A DNA stretch of 64,000 nt, from positions 15,863,028 through 15,927,027 of the forward strand of contig CM051000.1 in NCBI GenBank assembly GCA_027704905.1, in the 5' to 3' direction. Made by a program: the position numbers and the translations under genes. The DNA is from Muraenolepis orangiensis (lineage: Eukaryota > Chordata > Actinopteri > Gadiformes > Muraenolepididae). Below are positions 1-24,400 of this stretch, one piece after another. Below the pieces are notes generated by a model that did not search any database, was not told the origin of the DNA, and saw only the letters and a program-made list of their open reading frames with translations. Each line of letters starts with the position of its first letter. Position 1 is the first letter of the stretch.

Positions 1-15
1 GACTTGACTTGACTT

Positions 16-50
<35 letters not shown>
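1..50. repeat. (GACTT)n tail followed by (CA)n
   Basis: Bases 1-18 repeat the pentamer GACTT and run directly into (CA)n. The same pentamer ends the LINE copy at 14.85 kb, so this is probably the 3' tail of another copy lying mainly outside the window. Confidence 0.6.
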
Positions 51-52
<2 letters not shown>

Positions 53-239
53 TTCAGCTAGCTTTTACCCAAAGCGACTAATTGTGAATTTGTTTTCATT
101 TTCATTGGTGAGCAAGGCTAGGCATCTTGCTCTTGCCTACCTACAGGTATGCTGTGACCATAGGCTTTCCAGTCACGCGTAACAGAAGCAACAATCATCT
201 CATCCAACACATAATCCTCATGGGTCCTTCTCCCCTCAC

Positions 240-11068
<10,829 letters not shown>

Positions 11069-11199
11069 CACAGTCCGCCGCGGCAGCCCTCAGCGTCCTG
11101 CCACCGTGCCATCGCACACCAACTCAACCGATGGGAGGAGGAGGAGGAGGGGGAGAGGAAGGGGGGGAGGATGTTTCTTGAGGACGGGCTGAGCTGGAC

Positions 11200-12849
11200 T
11201 AAAGGTAGGTTTTAGTGGCTGCTGGTGGAGGGAGAAGAGCAGAGCGATACCGAGCTCGATAAGGATCGCTAGGGGAGGTCAGAGGTTGAAAGTGGCGTCG
11301 GCCGCTGTTCCCCTCGGGTGGCGTCACCGCTCAGGTGTCTCATCCTTCACTTGCAGTACTCGAGTAGATGCTGTGTCTCACATGACTGGCGTGGGTTTCA
11401 AGGACCTAGAGAGGTGATAGGTCTGCCTACATGCCCATCAAATAGACCATTGTTCCTCTTGCTGGTGAAGACTTGATCGATCCTACAATAAGAACACACA
11501 GCAGACAACTGTTAGGACAACCCATGTTGCCATCACAACACTTAAAAAGCCATCGGCATACATAGCACTGGACACAATCTCTCAGCAGAAAGGGTGTCGT
11601 GGTTAAGTTATCATGTTCATCTAGCCTTAACACTACATTTGAATCCCATGAGCTCCTCCGCGTAAAGGATTTTGATTAACTTAGTTGACAGGTCTTGTAA
11701 GACCGAAAAAAGGGTTGTGGTTCAAATAAATGAATAATGAGAAATAATGATGATCAATACATTCCCTGAAACGGTAAGGTAAAACCAGTTATAAAACCAC
11801 ACAACTAAGGTAAAACTATTCTAAATATGTTTTAAAAATGGAATTAGACATGTCTAATGTGGCTACGTCTATATATATATATATATATATATATAGACAG
11901 AGCATTTTAAAATGCTAGTCAGAAAGAAAATACTGGCTCACCCAAACCGAAGGTCCTTGGGTAGTCGTTTTAATGTTAAAAGTGTCAGGGAAGTTTCTCT
12001 CATGAGCTAATAGACAGAAGGTAGCGCAAACCAAGTAAGAAGACGTCATGCATTATAAGCATGTTGTATGCATTATAATTCGCCTTTTGCTGCAGGTGCA
12101 GATGTGTGAACGCCTTTAGCCAACTGTGTGGCAGGTATAATAAACAAGCTATAGGCATATGCAGGATATGCATATTGTCCGAAAGCAAAGTTAACACTTG
12201 CATGGTTAAACAGGTTATTGGGTGCTGTGATATAATCCTCTTTTACGTCATCTGCTCAGGGCTAACACGGCTTGCACGAAAGCGCTGTGTGCACGGCATA
12301 CAGTGTGTTGTTATTTTCAGCATCACGTTAAGGTTTGTGAAAAAGAAAAATAATTACAATAATTAAAAACAAAAATCACCGCGAGGCTCCATATACTGTT
12401 CTGCAAAACATGCATTTGGCGGTGTTGCATATATTATACATTTACATGAAGACGTCCGAGATCCAGGTCGTAAAGTGACCAAAACAACCAGAAAGGATGG
12501 CAACATAGGTGCTGTCGGTAACTAGCTTGCACATTAGCTACTGTAACCCACTCAGCCAACAGCTCCCGCAAACGATAATAACACAGCCCATAATAACATT
12601 ACCTCTTGTACAACGTCACACAGTCAAACGAAACGCCTGGCGGTGGCGTGTAGAAGAGAATACTTTGGGGGGAAAACAAGGAGACTTGCTCTGCTGTTTA
12701 ACGACTAACATTAGCTGGTGTGGCTGTGAAACGTAAACAAGTCCTCCCAGAGCCATTTGGATGCGGCTAACGCTTGAAACGCGACACACACTCCATCCAT
12801 CGCACATGACTGGCATCACATTATGGACGGATAGATCATCGCTACTTAC
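11200..12849. other. Probable first intron of ppip5k1, no coding content seen
   Basis: No homologous protein or open exon is recognised here. A short (TA)n run lies at about 11871-11896. Assignment as an intron depends on the non-coding exon proposed at 12850. Confidence 0.35.
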
Positions 12850-13130
12850 AGAGTAGCGTCACAGTGTGGTCTCGCTCGGTGTTTTGTTCTTGACAGCTCG
12901 CACACGAAACCAATCTTGTGTTGTCTCATTTCGAACCACAAACCGATGATCGCCAAGGACAGCCAATGGGAAAGCACATTGTGTTCAAAAAGGTATGACC
13001 TAAACGGCGCTTTAACCAATACGCGACGAAAGAGAGCGACTCCGCTCCGAGTATTGGTATTCCCTATGGAAAAATGAGCAGTAGCGCCCTCGTGCGTTTC
13101 GAGTAGGTCCTGCAAGTGAAGAGCCACGAA
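12850..13130 (-). promoter_or_regulatory. Probable ppip5k1 promoter and non-coding first exon
   Basis: On the minus strand a consensus donor (ACTCT|GTAAGTAGC) ends a possible untranslated exon at 12850. A matching acceptor (CCTTTAG) sits at about 11199, upstream of the ATG exon. Three CCAAT motifs lie nearby, at about 12906, 12961 and 13012 (plus-strand positions), in relatively GC-rich sequence without a TATA box. This fits a housekeeping-type promoter. No transcript evidence is available, so both the exon and the start site are inferred. Confidence 0.35.
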
Positions 13131-13960
13131 TAAATAAATACATTAATAAATACGTTATAAACGTTGCTTCCCTCACACCCATGAATAAAGCCATTGGGAT
13201 ATGTAATTGCAATTATTATTATTTTTTAAGTTTTTTAAGGCAGTGCGCCTACTGAACTGCTAGGAGTGCCACTATCATACCATTGTCATTAACATTACAC
13301 TGTCATACTTGCTGGACTCATAATTGGGTTTTTGTTGCACAATATAACACTTGTACATATCATCCATCAATCACTTTATTGTTATTTTTATGTTTATGTT
13401 TATTGTTTATTGTTGTTGTTTATTGTTTATTGTTTATTGTATTTATTGTGTATTGTATTCTTATTGTGTTCTAGAATGGTATATTGCGTGAGGGAATGGA
13501 AGTAGGCATTCCATTGTACTTGCAAATGGAAAATACAATTATGCAATTAACCTATTTCACAGATGTTATCTTAACTAATTAACTAATTATCTCAGATTAT
13601 TTAAATGAATCTCCGAACCAACTTTTGTCTCTAACATTATGTGATATGATGATAATTTTGTATGAATATTCCATAGTTAAAATGTGGTTCTCACAAAGCA
13701 GTCAATGACATAAAAAGCATTTTGGGCTTGAGGTGGTCAAAATGGACACCTTTGTGCCAAAGAGAGATTCATTGATGACACTGAATACAACACCTGTAAA
13801 CAAGGAATCTCCCTACACCGTTGGACCCAGGTGGATTGAGGTGAACCCAAACTCAAACTATGTGACATGTGACAGAAAACCTTCTTAAACATGCTTGTCA
13901 GACCTCTTTCAGGTGAGTGCACGTGTGACTCGCTAAATCACCCCCTACACTCCACAAGAT
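13131..13960. other. Intergenic stretch with LINE-tail-like sequence
   Basis: No gene is recognised. Bases about 13355-13545 are T-rich with repeated TTTATTG and end in GCATTCCATTGTACTTG, the family also seen at 7.66 kb. Confidence 0.5.
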
Positions 13961-14045
13961 TTAGAGATTCAAGATGTTTATTTGCCATATGCAACAAGTA
14001 CATACAAGTACATACAAGTACAAGTACATACAACAAGTGCCATAT
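13961..14045 (-). mobile_element. Short inverted LINE/SINE tail fragment
   Basis: Read on the minus strand, the segment gives a tail of the form GGCAAATAAACATCTTGAATCTC, similar to the tail at 7.74 kb. On the plus strand it is followed by a short (CATACAAGTA)n-like run. It is joined head-on to the plus-strand LINE fragment that follows. Confidence 0.4.
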
Positions 14046-14049
14046 GCAA

Positions 14050-14850
14050 CAAGGAGGCAGAGGGGAGAGCACAGCCCTATCTCCATCGACGGCGTTGCAG
14101 TAGAGAGGGTCAGCAGCTTCAAGTTCCTCGGCGTGCACATCTCCGAGGACCCATGGCCACACCACACACGTGGTGAAAAAGGCCCAACAACGCCTGTATT
14201 TTCTCAGGCGTCTGAAGAAATTCAGCATGGGCCCCCGCATCCTGAGAACATTCTACAACGGCACCATCGAGAGTGTTCTGACAGGGTGTATCACCGCCTG
14301 GTACGGGAACTGCACGGCACTCGAGCGCAGAGCGCTTCAAAGGGTGGTGCGGACGGCCCAGTATATCGTTGGAGGTGAGCTCCCCTCCCTCCTGGACATT
14401 TACAACCAGCGGTGCGTGGCCAAGGCCAAAAGAATTATAAAAGACATTGCCCACCCCAGCCACGAACTTTACTCACTATTACCGTCAGGCAGGCGATACC
14501 GCAGTATCAAGTGTCGTACAAATAGGCTTAGAGATAGCTTCCACAGTCAGGCCATCAGGCTGCTGAACAAGGGCGTATAACATATAACAATGTATATTTT
14601 ATTACATTGATTTATATATATATATTGCTCTTTTCTGTGCTGATTTTTGCATTTTATAAATTGCATTTTTTATTTTTATTATTATATTCTTTATTCTATT
14701 TTTTATTCTATTTTTATCTATTTTTTTTTAATCTTATTTTATTTTATAACTGCTGTCTGTCGTCGGGTATTGCACACAAGATTTTCACATCACTGCTTTA
14801 TACTAAACTGTAAACTGTGAAGTGACAATAAACTTGACTTGACTTGACTT
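14050..14850 (+). mobile_element. 5'-truncated, frameshifted CR1/L2-like LINE
   Basis: An open frame at 14170-14580 encodes the C-terminal part of a non-LTR reverse transcriptase: VKKAQQRLYFLRRLKKF, TFYNGTIESVLTGCITAWYG, LQRVVRTAQYIVGGELPSL and LYSLLPSGRRYRS. Just upstream, VERVSSFKFLGVHISED lies in another frame, so a frameshift occurs near 14160. The 3' end is AT-rich and finishes with AATAAACTTGACTTGACTTGAC, a (TTGAC)n tail. The 5' part of the ORF and the endonuclease are missing, so it cannot move by itself. The exact clade is unproven. Confidence 0.85.
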
Positions 14851-16627
14851 GACTACAATGGAACGCTTTCTCCCCATTTCCTCCCGCAGTATGAATTTCC
14901 TACACTGTAACACTATATACTATACTATGTACTTTACTGCTATATACAACACTATACTATGGCAATACTGTAGACAATAAAAAGACCACTAAAGTCACTA
15001 AAGAACACACTGATAGATGATATATACATGAGTTGAATTATGCAAAAAGCATTTGAAAAGCATTTTAAAGTGCCAGCGGTTAATAGACCTGGAGTGTGAG
15101 CAGCAAGGGGTGGAGGCCAGCTGGTGGGCTGGTGTGGTCTGGTCGTGGGTCTGTCGGACAAGGCCCCTCATCAGCCCCCGTTAGTCCCCGGTTCTGCTGT
15201 AGCTCGCTGAAAAGAGAGTCTGTCTGAGTTCTGCCAGCAACACCTTCAATAGGATCTCGTAGCGACGTATTCATTGAATTCCGGTTCACACAAGCCTCCA
15301 CAAACACCCACAGACATGGCTTTTTTAAACACCCTGTGTGTATCCATGTTGCATTGACAATGGTGGTATACTGCAGTAGACTCTCCTTTATGTGGCAGTT
15401 GAACCAAACGTGTCTGACATGTTCTTTCACATATGAGTGCCAAGACCACATTCCTGTACGGTACACAATTCTTTATTTAGAATTGCTATATAATGATCCA
15501 AAAATAACACAATTAAGCAACGGCCACTTAAACATGATAAACATGACTTTATCTCTTCACGGCAAACAAAGTAACTTCAGGTGCTCGTTTGGCTGGGAAA
15601 GTGCAGTTCACCGTGAAGCTTGTTTACAGCACCCTGTGGCGTTCTGCAATTGAAACCTAACTCCATCTCTAGTAATTCCAGCCAAATGCAACCCCAGGAT
15701 GACCACGCTTCGTTAAAGAAGATCACCCCTGGTCGTTTTTGTTTTCTCCATGGAAATATTCCAACATTATGGTTTTATATTGCACAGTTTCTCTTTTGTT
15801 GACAGGAACATAAATAGTCAACCCTAACAGGGTGTTGAGGTGGAAATGTGTTGCCTTCAGTTCCTGTAGCACAAGTCAATTTTGCCATTATGCATAGGGA
15901 CAAATATATCACCTAGGTACACACCCTATCCCAAAACTTTCCGTGTACGGTGCACAGTTCAGGTGAATATTTTTAGCCGTCAGTTAAAAGGGGAACACGA
16001 AAGAGTCCATTGTTCCAAAGCCTCGCAAAATGTTCTCTCAAACTCCTCTTCCTCTCACCATACTCTATATGTGAATGTAGGATCGACTGTGAGGAGAAAA
16101 ACACCATGATAACCTTGGAGAACTCATTCATGTGATCACACGTTAGTGTAACTACATAGTGTAACAGTCTGGAACGTAGGCCTAGAACTCTTTGGTATTA
16201 TCCAAAAACAATCAACCTACAATGTGACCAATTTGAATTAAATCCAACAATGATGAGACAATATATATATACCTCTGTGTATATTTTTGAGATGTGGACC
16301 ATACTCACACACACATACCTATTGTATGTGTGTGAGTATTCAGTACATGGTATTTCCTGTCCTATAAGAGGTTCGCAGTACCCCTGTAAAGGAACTACTC
16401 CATGAAAGAACTGCTTTGTTTCAAAAGCCACTGGATGGAGTTGAACCTCGCAAATAGAGTTAGTAAAAGGGTAATAAACCTACCAAGTACCACTATCATA
16501 ATGTTGTTCTCATGAATGTTAGTTAAACTATTATTATTAGTAGCAGATACAACTTACTAAAGAACCCAAAAGTGACAAGTATTTGTTTACCTTCATTTGA
16601 CATTTATCAATTATTTGGTTATTTTCA

Positions 16628-16860
<233 letters not shown>

Positions 16861-18194
16861 CTAAAGGACACATTACCTCACTCCTGCCATGTGCCATGTG
16901 GTAGGTGAAGCACTCTTCTTTCCAGGCGTCTGCACCCTCCGCCCCTTCATCAAACTTTGACAACTCAGCTTGGTCCTCAGTGGAAGGAACCCTCTTTCTG
17001 TTCTCAGTTTGTAGGTAAGGTGTTGTGCACTGGAGGACTGCCACACATCCATTGGGATTTAATTTAATCACTGAAGACTTACACCAAACTGAAATATTCA
17101 AACTTTTTGTGTGTGAACACATCTCAACAGGTAGGCAAGATTTTGTTATTCTATGTTTCACCTTTGTAGAGGTTCAAGAAGTACAACTTATACATTCATA
17201 CATACAGTCATTGTCACTTTTCGCATTTTTATTTATGAAAAACCGGAAAAACTTCACAACATGAATTGCAAATTAGGATATTGCCTTTGATATATAAGAT
17301 GTATATTACTGTATATTGTTATGATGTGTTAATATATTATAATACTAGGAAGATATGAGTTGTTATACCAAGGGTTACCTTTATGGCTGTGAGATGCACA
17401 CATAAGTGTTGGTTTGACCTCTTCAGTTCATACTGCAAAAGGACATATACTAATGATGCTTTTAGAATGAATGAAACATGTGAAGACGTTTCTCAAGCAG
17501 TGCTCTGTTGTGGACAAGAGTGCCGTGGGTCATATTCAGAAGGGGTCCGCCTTATGCCTCCGCACTTTCTAATTATTCCATCTGAATGTGAGTAGTGTTG
17601 AAGCACGATGGGAAGGGCCTCCGCACTAACACACTGCAATGTTTGCATAGGCCCCAATGTCGTCAGAGCTACCATAATACCTGCTTCAGAAGGGAACAGA
17701 TCTGGTCTATGGGCCCCCGGGTCTCTACGGGAATAGGTCCCACCGCTCGAGGTGAATGGGCACAGTGTGGAGCGCGCCGCCAGGACCCCGCACATAACTC
17801 AACTTGCCGATGATCTGTCACTCACTCAGAAAACTGTTTTAGGGGCAGAATCCAAACGGGTCGATTTTGGAGGTTTGTTTATTTCAAAGGGATGTGTGAG
17901 TTCCAGTTTGTTTCGGTGCGGTACTCTTAGTTGACTTTTGTCTCATAGCATAGTGCTATATCTAAATCACATTAGGATGAAATATATACACACCTGAATA
18001 AGGGCATTCAGCACAGTTTGCGCAGACATGCAGAATGTCTGGCAGTGCCAAAGCGGGATAGCTGGCTCGACGGATTGTTTGCCTTCTCCAGAGGTTAGGG
18101 CGGGATAGCGCTTGGTGTCCGGTTTTCAATCACTTTGCAAAGGTGACAGTCACTTAGATGGAACCAATAAATATCCAAAATATCCATCGTGGAC

Positions 18195-18262
18195 CCAATA
18201 TTTATATTTAACATAATATGTTAACTGTGAAGTTAACATATTATGTTAAATATAAATATTGG
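18195..18262. repeat. Perfect 31-bp inverted repeat with 6-nt loop
   Basis: The left arm 18195-18225 and right arm 18232-18262 are exact reverse complements around the loop TGTGAA. The arms are AT-rich and each contains GTTAAC at the loop side. The structure lies about 170 bases upstream of the acan start codon. It could be a MITE remnant or a cruciform-forming element. Confidence 0.95.
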
Positions 18263-18429
18263 AAAATAGGTGGCATCAATCTGCAAAGGTTTGTAAATTA
18301 TTATCTCTCATGTTGTTGGTTGTTGATCATAGGAACACACAACACAACTGAAGATGTATTCTTAATGTTTTTATAATTTCACTTATTTAGTTCTGTTTTG
18401 CTTCTACCTCTTCATTTTCCAGGCACAAT

Positions 18430-21400
18430 ATGTGGAAGAGGATTGCAATACTATCAGTATGTCTAAATGCTATTTCAGCATCATTAGATTATATGTATGA
18501 TGACGTCTCTTTTCTCGGTAAGTAAGCATACTGTTTCAGTCATTATTTCATGTGCCATTCAATAGTATGTTAGTATCTTAATCACATTTTGATCACTTTA
18601 ATTTCCAGTTTAGTATATTCTGGTAAAGTTTTACAGTTTTACGTGCCTTTCTTCCTCCAGACCCTGAAGAAGTACTTAGTGTTAGCATTCCACTGGAGAC
18701 CCTCCAGCGCCCCTTAATGGGAGGATCCCTGATACTACCATGCTACTTCCAGGTGCAGAACAGTAACAATAATGAACATCCCTTTATTGTGATAATATAG
18801 GTTTAATATTTGCTACTATAGATGCCCTAAATCTGTTGCGCGACGTGGGAGCACTAACACCGACAATGTGTTATGTAATAAAACATACGTCCTCGTAGGA
18901 TCACACTGTCAACGACCCAGGTGCACCTACAGTCGCACCTCTGGCACATCGCATCAAATGGAGCCGCGTCACCAAGGAGAAAGTCACCACGGTACTCGTT
19001 GCTCTGGAGGGACGAGTGCGCATCGCGGCCAACTACCTGGACAGGGTTCATATGGTGGGCTACCCCTTGACCCCCAGCGACGCTAGCATCAAGATCTCAG
19101 AGCTGCGCTCCAACGACACAGGCGTCTACCGGTGTGAGGTCCAGCACGGCATCGAGGACAACCGTGACACTGTCCACGTTCAGGTCCAAGGTATTGAAAT
19201 CAGTGACTGAGCACAAGCTAGAGTTTGATGTTCCGAATAGATTCTGCTTGTGCACGTCTATCATTTAACCTCTACACAAAGGTTTATACATCATGACGTA
19301 TCTGCCATAACAACCATGAGGGATACCATGTTAACTCTTGTGGAAAATTATGCATTTGTTTTTTCTCTTTAGGAATTGTTTTCCACTACCGTGCCATAAC
19401 TACTCGCTACAGTTTAACGTTTGAAAAAGCCGCAGCCGCCTGCATCCAGAACAGCGCAGTCATTGCTACCCCTGAGCAGCTCCAGGCTGCTTATGATGAT
19501 GGATTCCACCAATGTGATGCTGGCTGGCTCTCTGATCAAACTGTCAGGTCAGTAAGCAACTTTAATTTAGGGATTGGGCCTGGATCTGTGTAAAAGTAAT
19601 GGTTTTTAGACAACTTTGATATTGAAGATCAATCCCGTGTACGCTTTTCATCATAAGGTACCCGATTCATGATCCCCGAGAGAACTGCTATGGTGACAAA
19701 GATGACTTTCCTGGGGTCAGGACCTACGGAGTGAGAGATGCCAACGAGACTTATGATGTCTACTGTTTTACAGAGAAAATGACAGGTACCTAATGAACTG
19801 CTACAATATACTTCAACATCCATCATTTTCATAAACATGACTTTCATAGACATGATGCTATTTTATGTAACTGATATATTCCCCTTGTGTCATCTCATGA
19901 AGGCCGAGTTTTCTACAGCGGTTCTGTGGAGAAGTTCACCTATGGCCAGGCTGTGGCCCAATGCTCTCAACATGGGGCTCAGTTGGCCACTACAGGGCAG
20001 CTTTACCTTGCGTGGCAGGGAGGCATGGATGTCTGTAACGCCGGCTGGCTGGCCGACATGAGCGTCCGTTACCCCATCAATATCCGTAGGCCACAATGCG
20101 GAGGGGGTCTGCTGGGGGTGCGCACTGTCTACCTGCATGCCAACCAAACGGGATACCCTCTTCTCGAGTCCCGCTATGACGCCTTCTGCTACACAGGTGG
20201 GTACACTCAACCATGAAGTTAGACCAATAAGTCACAAGACAGGCGTACTATTAGTATATCACTTTCTCCTACAAAATCTGCCCATCCTTCCTGCAAAAGA
20301 CAAATATTAAACCTCGTTCTCATCTCTCACGTCCAGAATCGCCTGAGGAAGAGAGTTCAGGCATGGATTCCTTTACAGAAGTGGACAGTAGCATCCTGAG
20401 CGTTGCCACGGTTACAATGACCCCTGAGGTCCTGTTGAGGAGCACAACAACAGAGAGCGAAGCGGTTGGTGAAGTGGTGACCCTGCAGCCCACCTTTGAA
20501 TACACGCAGAGCCCAACCGAGTCATCCCTGACCCAGCCGCCCGACATGGCAGAGGTCATCCATGAGGTGATAGAGAAGGTCACAACCAGGACTCAGATTC
20601 ACATGGAGCCTGGCAAGGGCTTTGTGATGCCTCAAACTGGTAAGTCATTCATATGTCTCCAACACAAATTCAAGGCAACATAGCGTTACCAACGGATTTA
20701 GGTAAATGCTTGTTGGTTTTTCCTTTCTAGGCCTGGTTTTCCATTACCGTTCAGGCGTTGGTCGCTATGCGTTTACATTTGTGGAGGCGCAGTTAGCTTG
20801 CCACAGTCTTGGGGCCTCCATTGCCACTGCAGAACAACTGCAGGCTGCATACAGAGCCGGGTATCACCAGTGTGATGCAGGCTGGTTACTGGATCAGACT
20901 GTCAGGTAATTCTTACATTGTTAACCTTCAGAGCTAGCTGGCAAGTGCCTGTCCTACGTACAAATGAAAATATTCTTTATTTACTTTATCCACATCCAGG
21001 TACCCCATTGTGTCCACTCGTGATAAGTGTGCAGGAGACCTGCATCAGCCCGGGGTCAGGTCCTATGGCCTGAGACCTGCAGATGAGCACTATGATGTGT
21101 ATTGCTACATTGATGGGCTCCAAGGTGGGACTTTTGGGGCATACCAATTTGGTTCCCATGCTCTTTTTATTTACTTGAGCTTAACCCACTGATACTGACA
21201 CCTTTCTCCGTATTGCTCTGCATATCTAAGGTGAGGTCTTCCACGTCAGTTCCAGTGAAGGTTTCACATATGATGAGGCACTCTCTCGCTGTCAGGAGGA
21301 AAAAGCCAACCTGGCCTCTACAGGAGAGCTCTATGCCGCCTGGAAAATGGGCTTTGATAAGTGTCGTGCAGGCTGGCTTGTTGACCGTAGTGTTCGTTAC

Positions 21401-24400
21401 CCCATCAACAAGCCCCGGGCGCAGTGTGGGGCAGGACAGTCAGGCGTGTACACGGTGTATACTCACTCCAACCAGACTGGCTATCCCGAGCCTTATGCCA
21501 AATATGACGCATATTGTTTCAGAGGTAAGTAGTGCAACGACTCTATCAAATTCTCCCATAAAAAACAATAATAACTAATTTATAGTAATAACAATTGTAT
21601 GTTATGTATGTTGATTTCTATAGTGGATATTTTACTCATCGCCAATGAAACTGGATTGAACATCACAGAGATCCAAGATGCGTTGTTAAACCTTACATCA
21701 ATAACTGATTTGCTAAGGCCTGGTAAGTTCTGCTCTTCTGACATGCAAAGACATAGAGCACCCAAAACAGTCTTTTTTCTAAGGTTTTTTTCCGGATTCA
21801 GTTTGTTTTCTATTTCCTGACATGTTTCCTGCATGTTTTTCTTGCTACAGAACCTCCTTCCATTGCTCTTCCCATTTCTGTGGAGCTTTCGGGTTCTGGA
21901 TCAGGCTCAGCAGATTACGGTTCTGGTGTGGGAGTCAGCAGTGCCTCTGGTTATCACTCCGGAGACATGTCAGCATCTGGATCTGGTGCCGTGTTTGGCT
22001 CTGGTGAAACATCAGGTTCCGGGGATCGCTCAGGATCTGGTGTTGTGCCTGGGTCTGGTGACTCAACTGGATCCGGAGACCCTTCTGGTTCTGGGGTCCT
22101 ATCTGGTTCTGAAGACCTGTTTGGATCCGGTGCCACGCCTGGTTCTGGTGAATTATCTGGTTCTGGGGTCTTATCTGGATCTGGAGACATTATTGCTTCT
22201 GGGGACCTGTCTGGATCTGCAGAGCAGTCTGGCAGTGGAAGTGGATGTGAATTTAGCGGCGATAACCTTTATGGATCCGAGACCAGTGCACTGGGATCAG
22301 GCAATGAAATAATTTTCTCAGGTAGTGGCAGCATTCTATCTGGAGAAGGCTCTGCTTCAGGAGAACCTCAAGAGGCAGGAGAGGGCAGCACAGAGATCCT
22401 AACGTACCTTCCAGATAGCAGCTCTGGGATGTTTAGTGGTAGCATGGAGCTGGCAGGATCTGGGTGTGGCTCTGGTGAGAGTGGCTCTTCCTCAGATATT
22501 TCTGGCAGTGGAACATCTTGTGGCATGCCGTCTGGTTCCAGCGCAACTGAGGAGCTTTCTGGGTTCAGTGGGTTTCCATCAGCATTCTCAGCCTCAGGAA
22601 GTTCCAGTGGGTCATCAGGAGAAGAATCAGGCAGCGGAGAGGTTCACATCCTACTGATAGACGATAAACTGGTTGACGTTTCCATCTCAGTCCCCGTTAA
22701 AGAGCATGAGCTTGGGGGAGGACTTCTTGAGTTCAGTGGCTCTGGAGACATTTCAGGATCAGGCATGATAAGTGGTATTAGTAGTTCAGGAATTCAGTCT
22801 GGAGACGGCTCTGGGTTCTTCTCGGGCGTGACCTTTGTTGGATCAGGGTTTACTGACCTTACAGAGTCATCCTCTGGAGAACAGGAGGCTTCTGGGTTTT
22901 TATTCTACGGTTCAGGACAAGGTAGTGGTGGAGACCTGTCTGGATTTGGACCCTCTGGTTTCCAGTCAGGCTCAGGGTTTGGCATCTCCACCTCTGGACT
23001 CTCCAGCTCTGGAATTTCTGGATCTGGAATTTCTGGATCTGGAATTTCTGGATCTGGAATCTCTGGATCTGGAATCTCTGGATCCGAATTGTCTACTAGC
23101 GGAGAAGAGAGCAGCGTAACATTCTTATATGGAAATGTGAAGACAGAGGTGTCCACCACAGCCACTCAATCTCTTGAGCTCGGACTGGGCTCAGTGGAGT
23201 ACAGTGGAGAGGGAGGCACCAGCAGAAGCTTCTTCTCTGGCGGTGGTAATGGCATCTCGCCCACAACCAGCGGTATCTCATCGGGGGATAACTCTGGAAA
23301 ACTCACCGATCAGGTACTACCCACAACAGCTACTGACAGGGAGCTCACTGTCAGTAGTGCCAGAAGGGGCTCGGTAGACACTGCAGAAGATTTGTATGGG
23401 AGCATTAGCCCTGACATTGCACCTGCGGCACTGGCGGCCACTACTGTCACCCAACCACCGGCCAAGACTCTTCAGGCACCTAGCGTCACTGAAGAAGTAA
23501 AAGGTAAGTCATACTATTGATTACATACTATTACTGTACTAAAAATATTGCTGTCTGTTCCATCCAGATTGTTTGTTTGTTTTTGTTTGTGATATGTTAC
23601 ATTTCATCTTTATTATAAGTTGGTTTGTATCTAATGATGGTTGGTCTATAGTTTGGCCTGATGCGTCAATACATCGTGTGTCACATATGTTTATGACATG
23701 GTTCTTTAGACTGGTCTGCTGTTTCCGTCTGCTCTCAGTCTGCTTCATGCCCGCTCCCCCCCATGCTACGTATGATGCTCTCTATCATATGTGTGCTCTG
23801 CTCATTTGCGGATTTGAATTCTGACGCATTGAACTGCTGATCCAAAAGTTAACTTACTGCAAAATGTTCAATACAATTGTATTGATCCCTAAGGGGGCAT
23901 TGACAAGGACAGTTTTGGGGGCTTTAACAATATAGTAACTCTCTGCATAAGTATTTTTGGATCATGTGACATCAGTCAAATTCTACCACAATCGAAGATA
24001 TGCCGCTAACAGCTGCAACACAAACACACACACCTCAGCTGCTGATCCGCCGTGCTTTGCTGAGACGTATGCCTCACGCTAACGCCTTTTTTGCAGAAGT
24101 AGATGTGTGCCATTCCAACCCCTGCGCCAACGGAGCCACCTGTGTGGAAAGTGCCGACTCTTACAAATGCTTATGCCTGCCCAGTTATGGAGGGGATCGC
24201 TGTGAGATTGGTAGGGTTGGATCTGCTTCAGCTAATAATTACTAACAACAGACAAAAATGAAGGCCAGCAGCGGGCCGTATCATTATGGGCTCTGGTTAT
24301 GTAGAAGCTACAGTATATAGGCTTTGCTTCAACAGCTATTTCATGATTAAAATGCTGCAGCAAGTAAGATTAGAGCCTTTCTTACCGCAATAGTGTGTAA

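Noticed and set aside
19887..21532. Aggrecan versus versican identity
   Set aside because: Versican was considered because the G1 and G3 regions are shared, but the second pair of link modules is specific to aggrecan.
21954..22190. Minus-strand frame with PDP/EPD repeats
   Set aside because: Mirror image of the Ser-Gly aggrecan exon, whose splice phases and domain context fit the plus strand.
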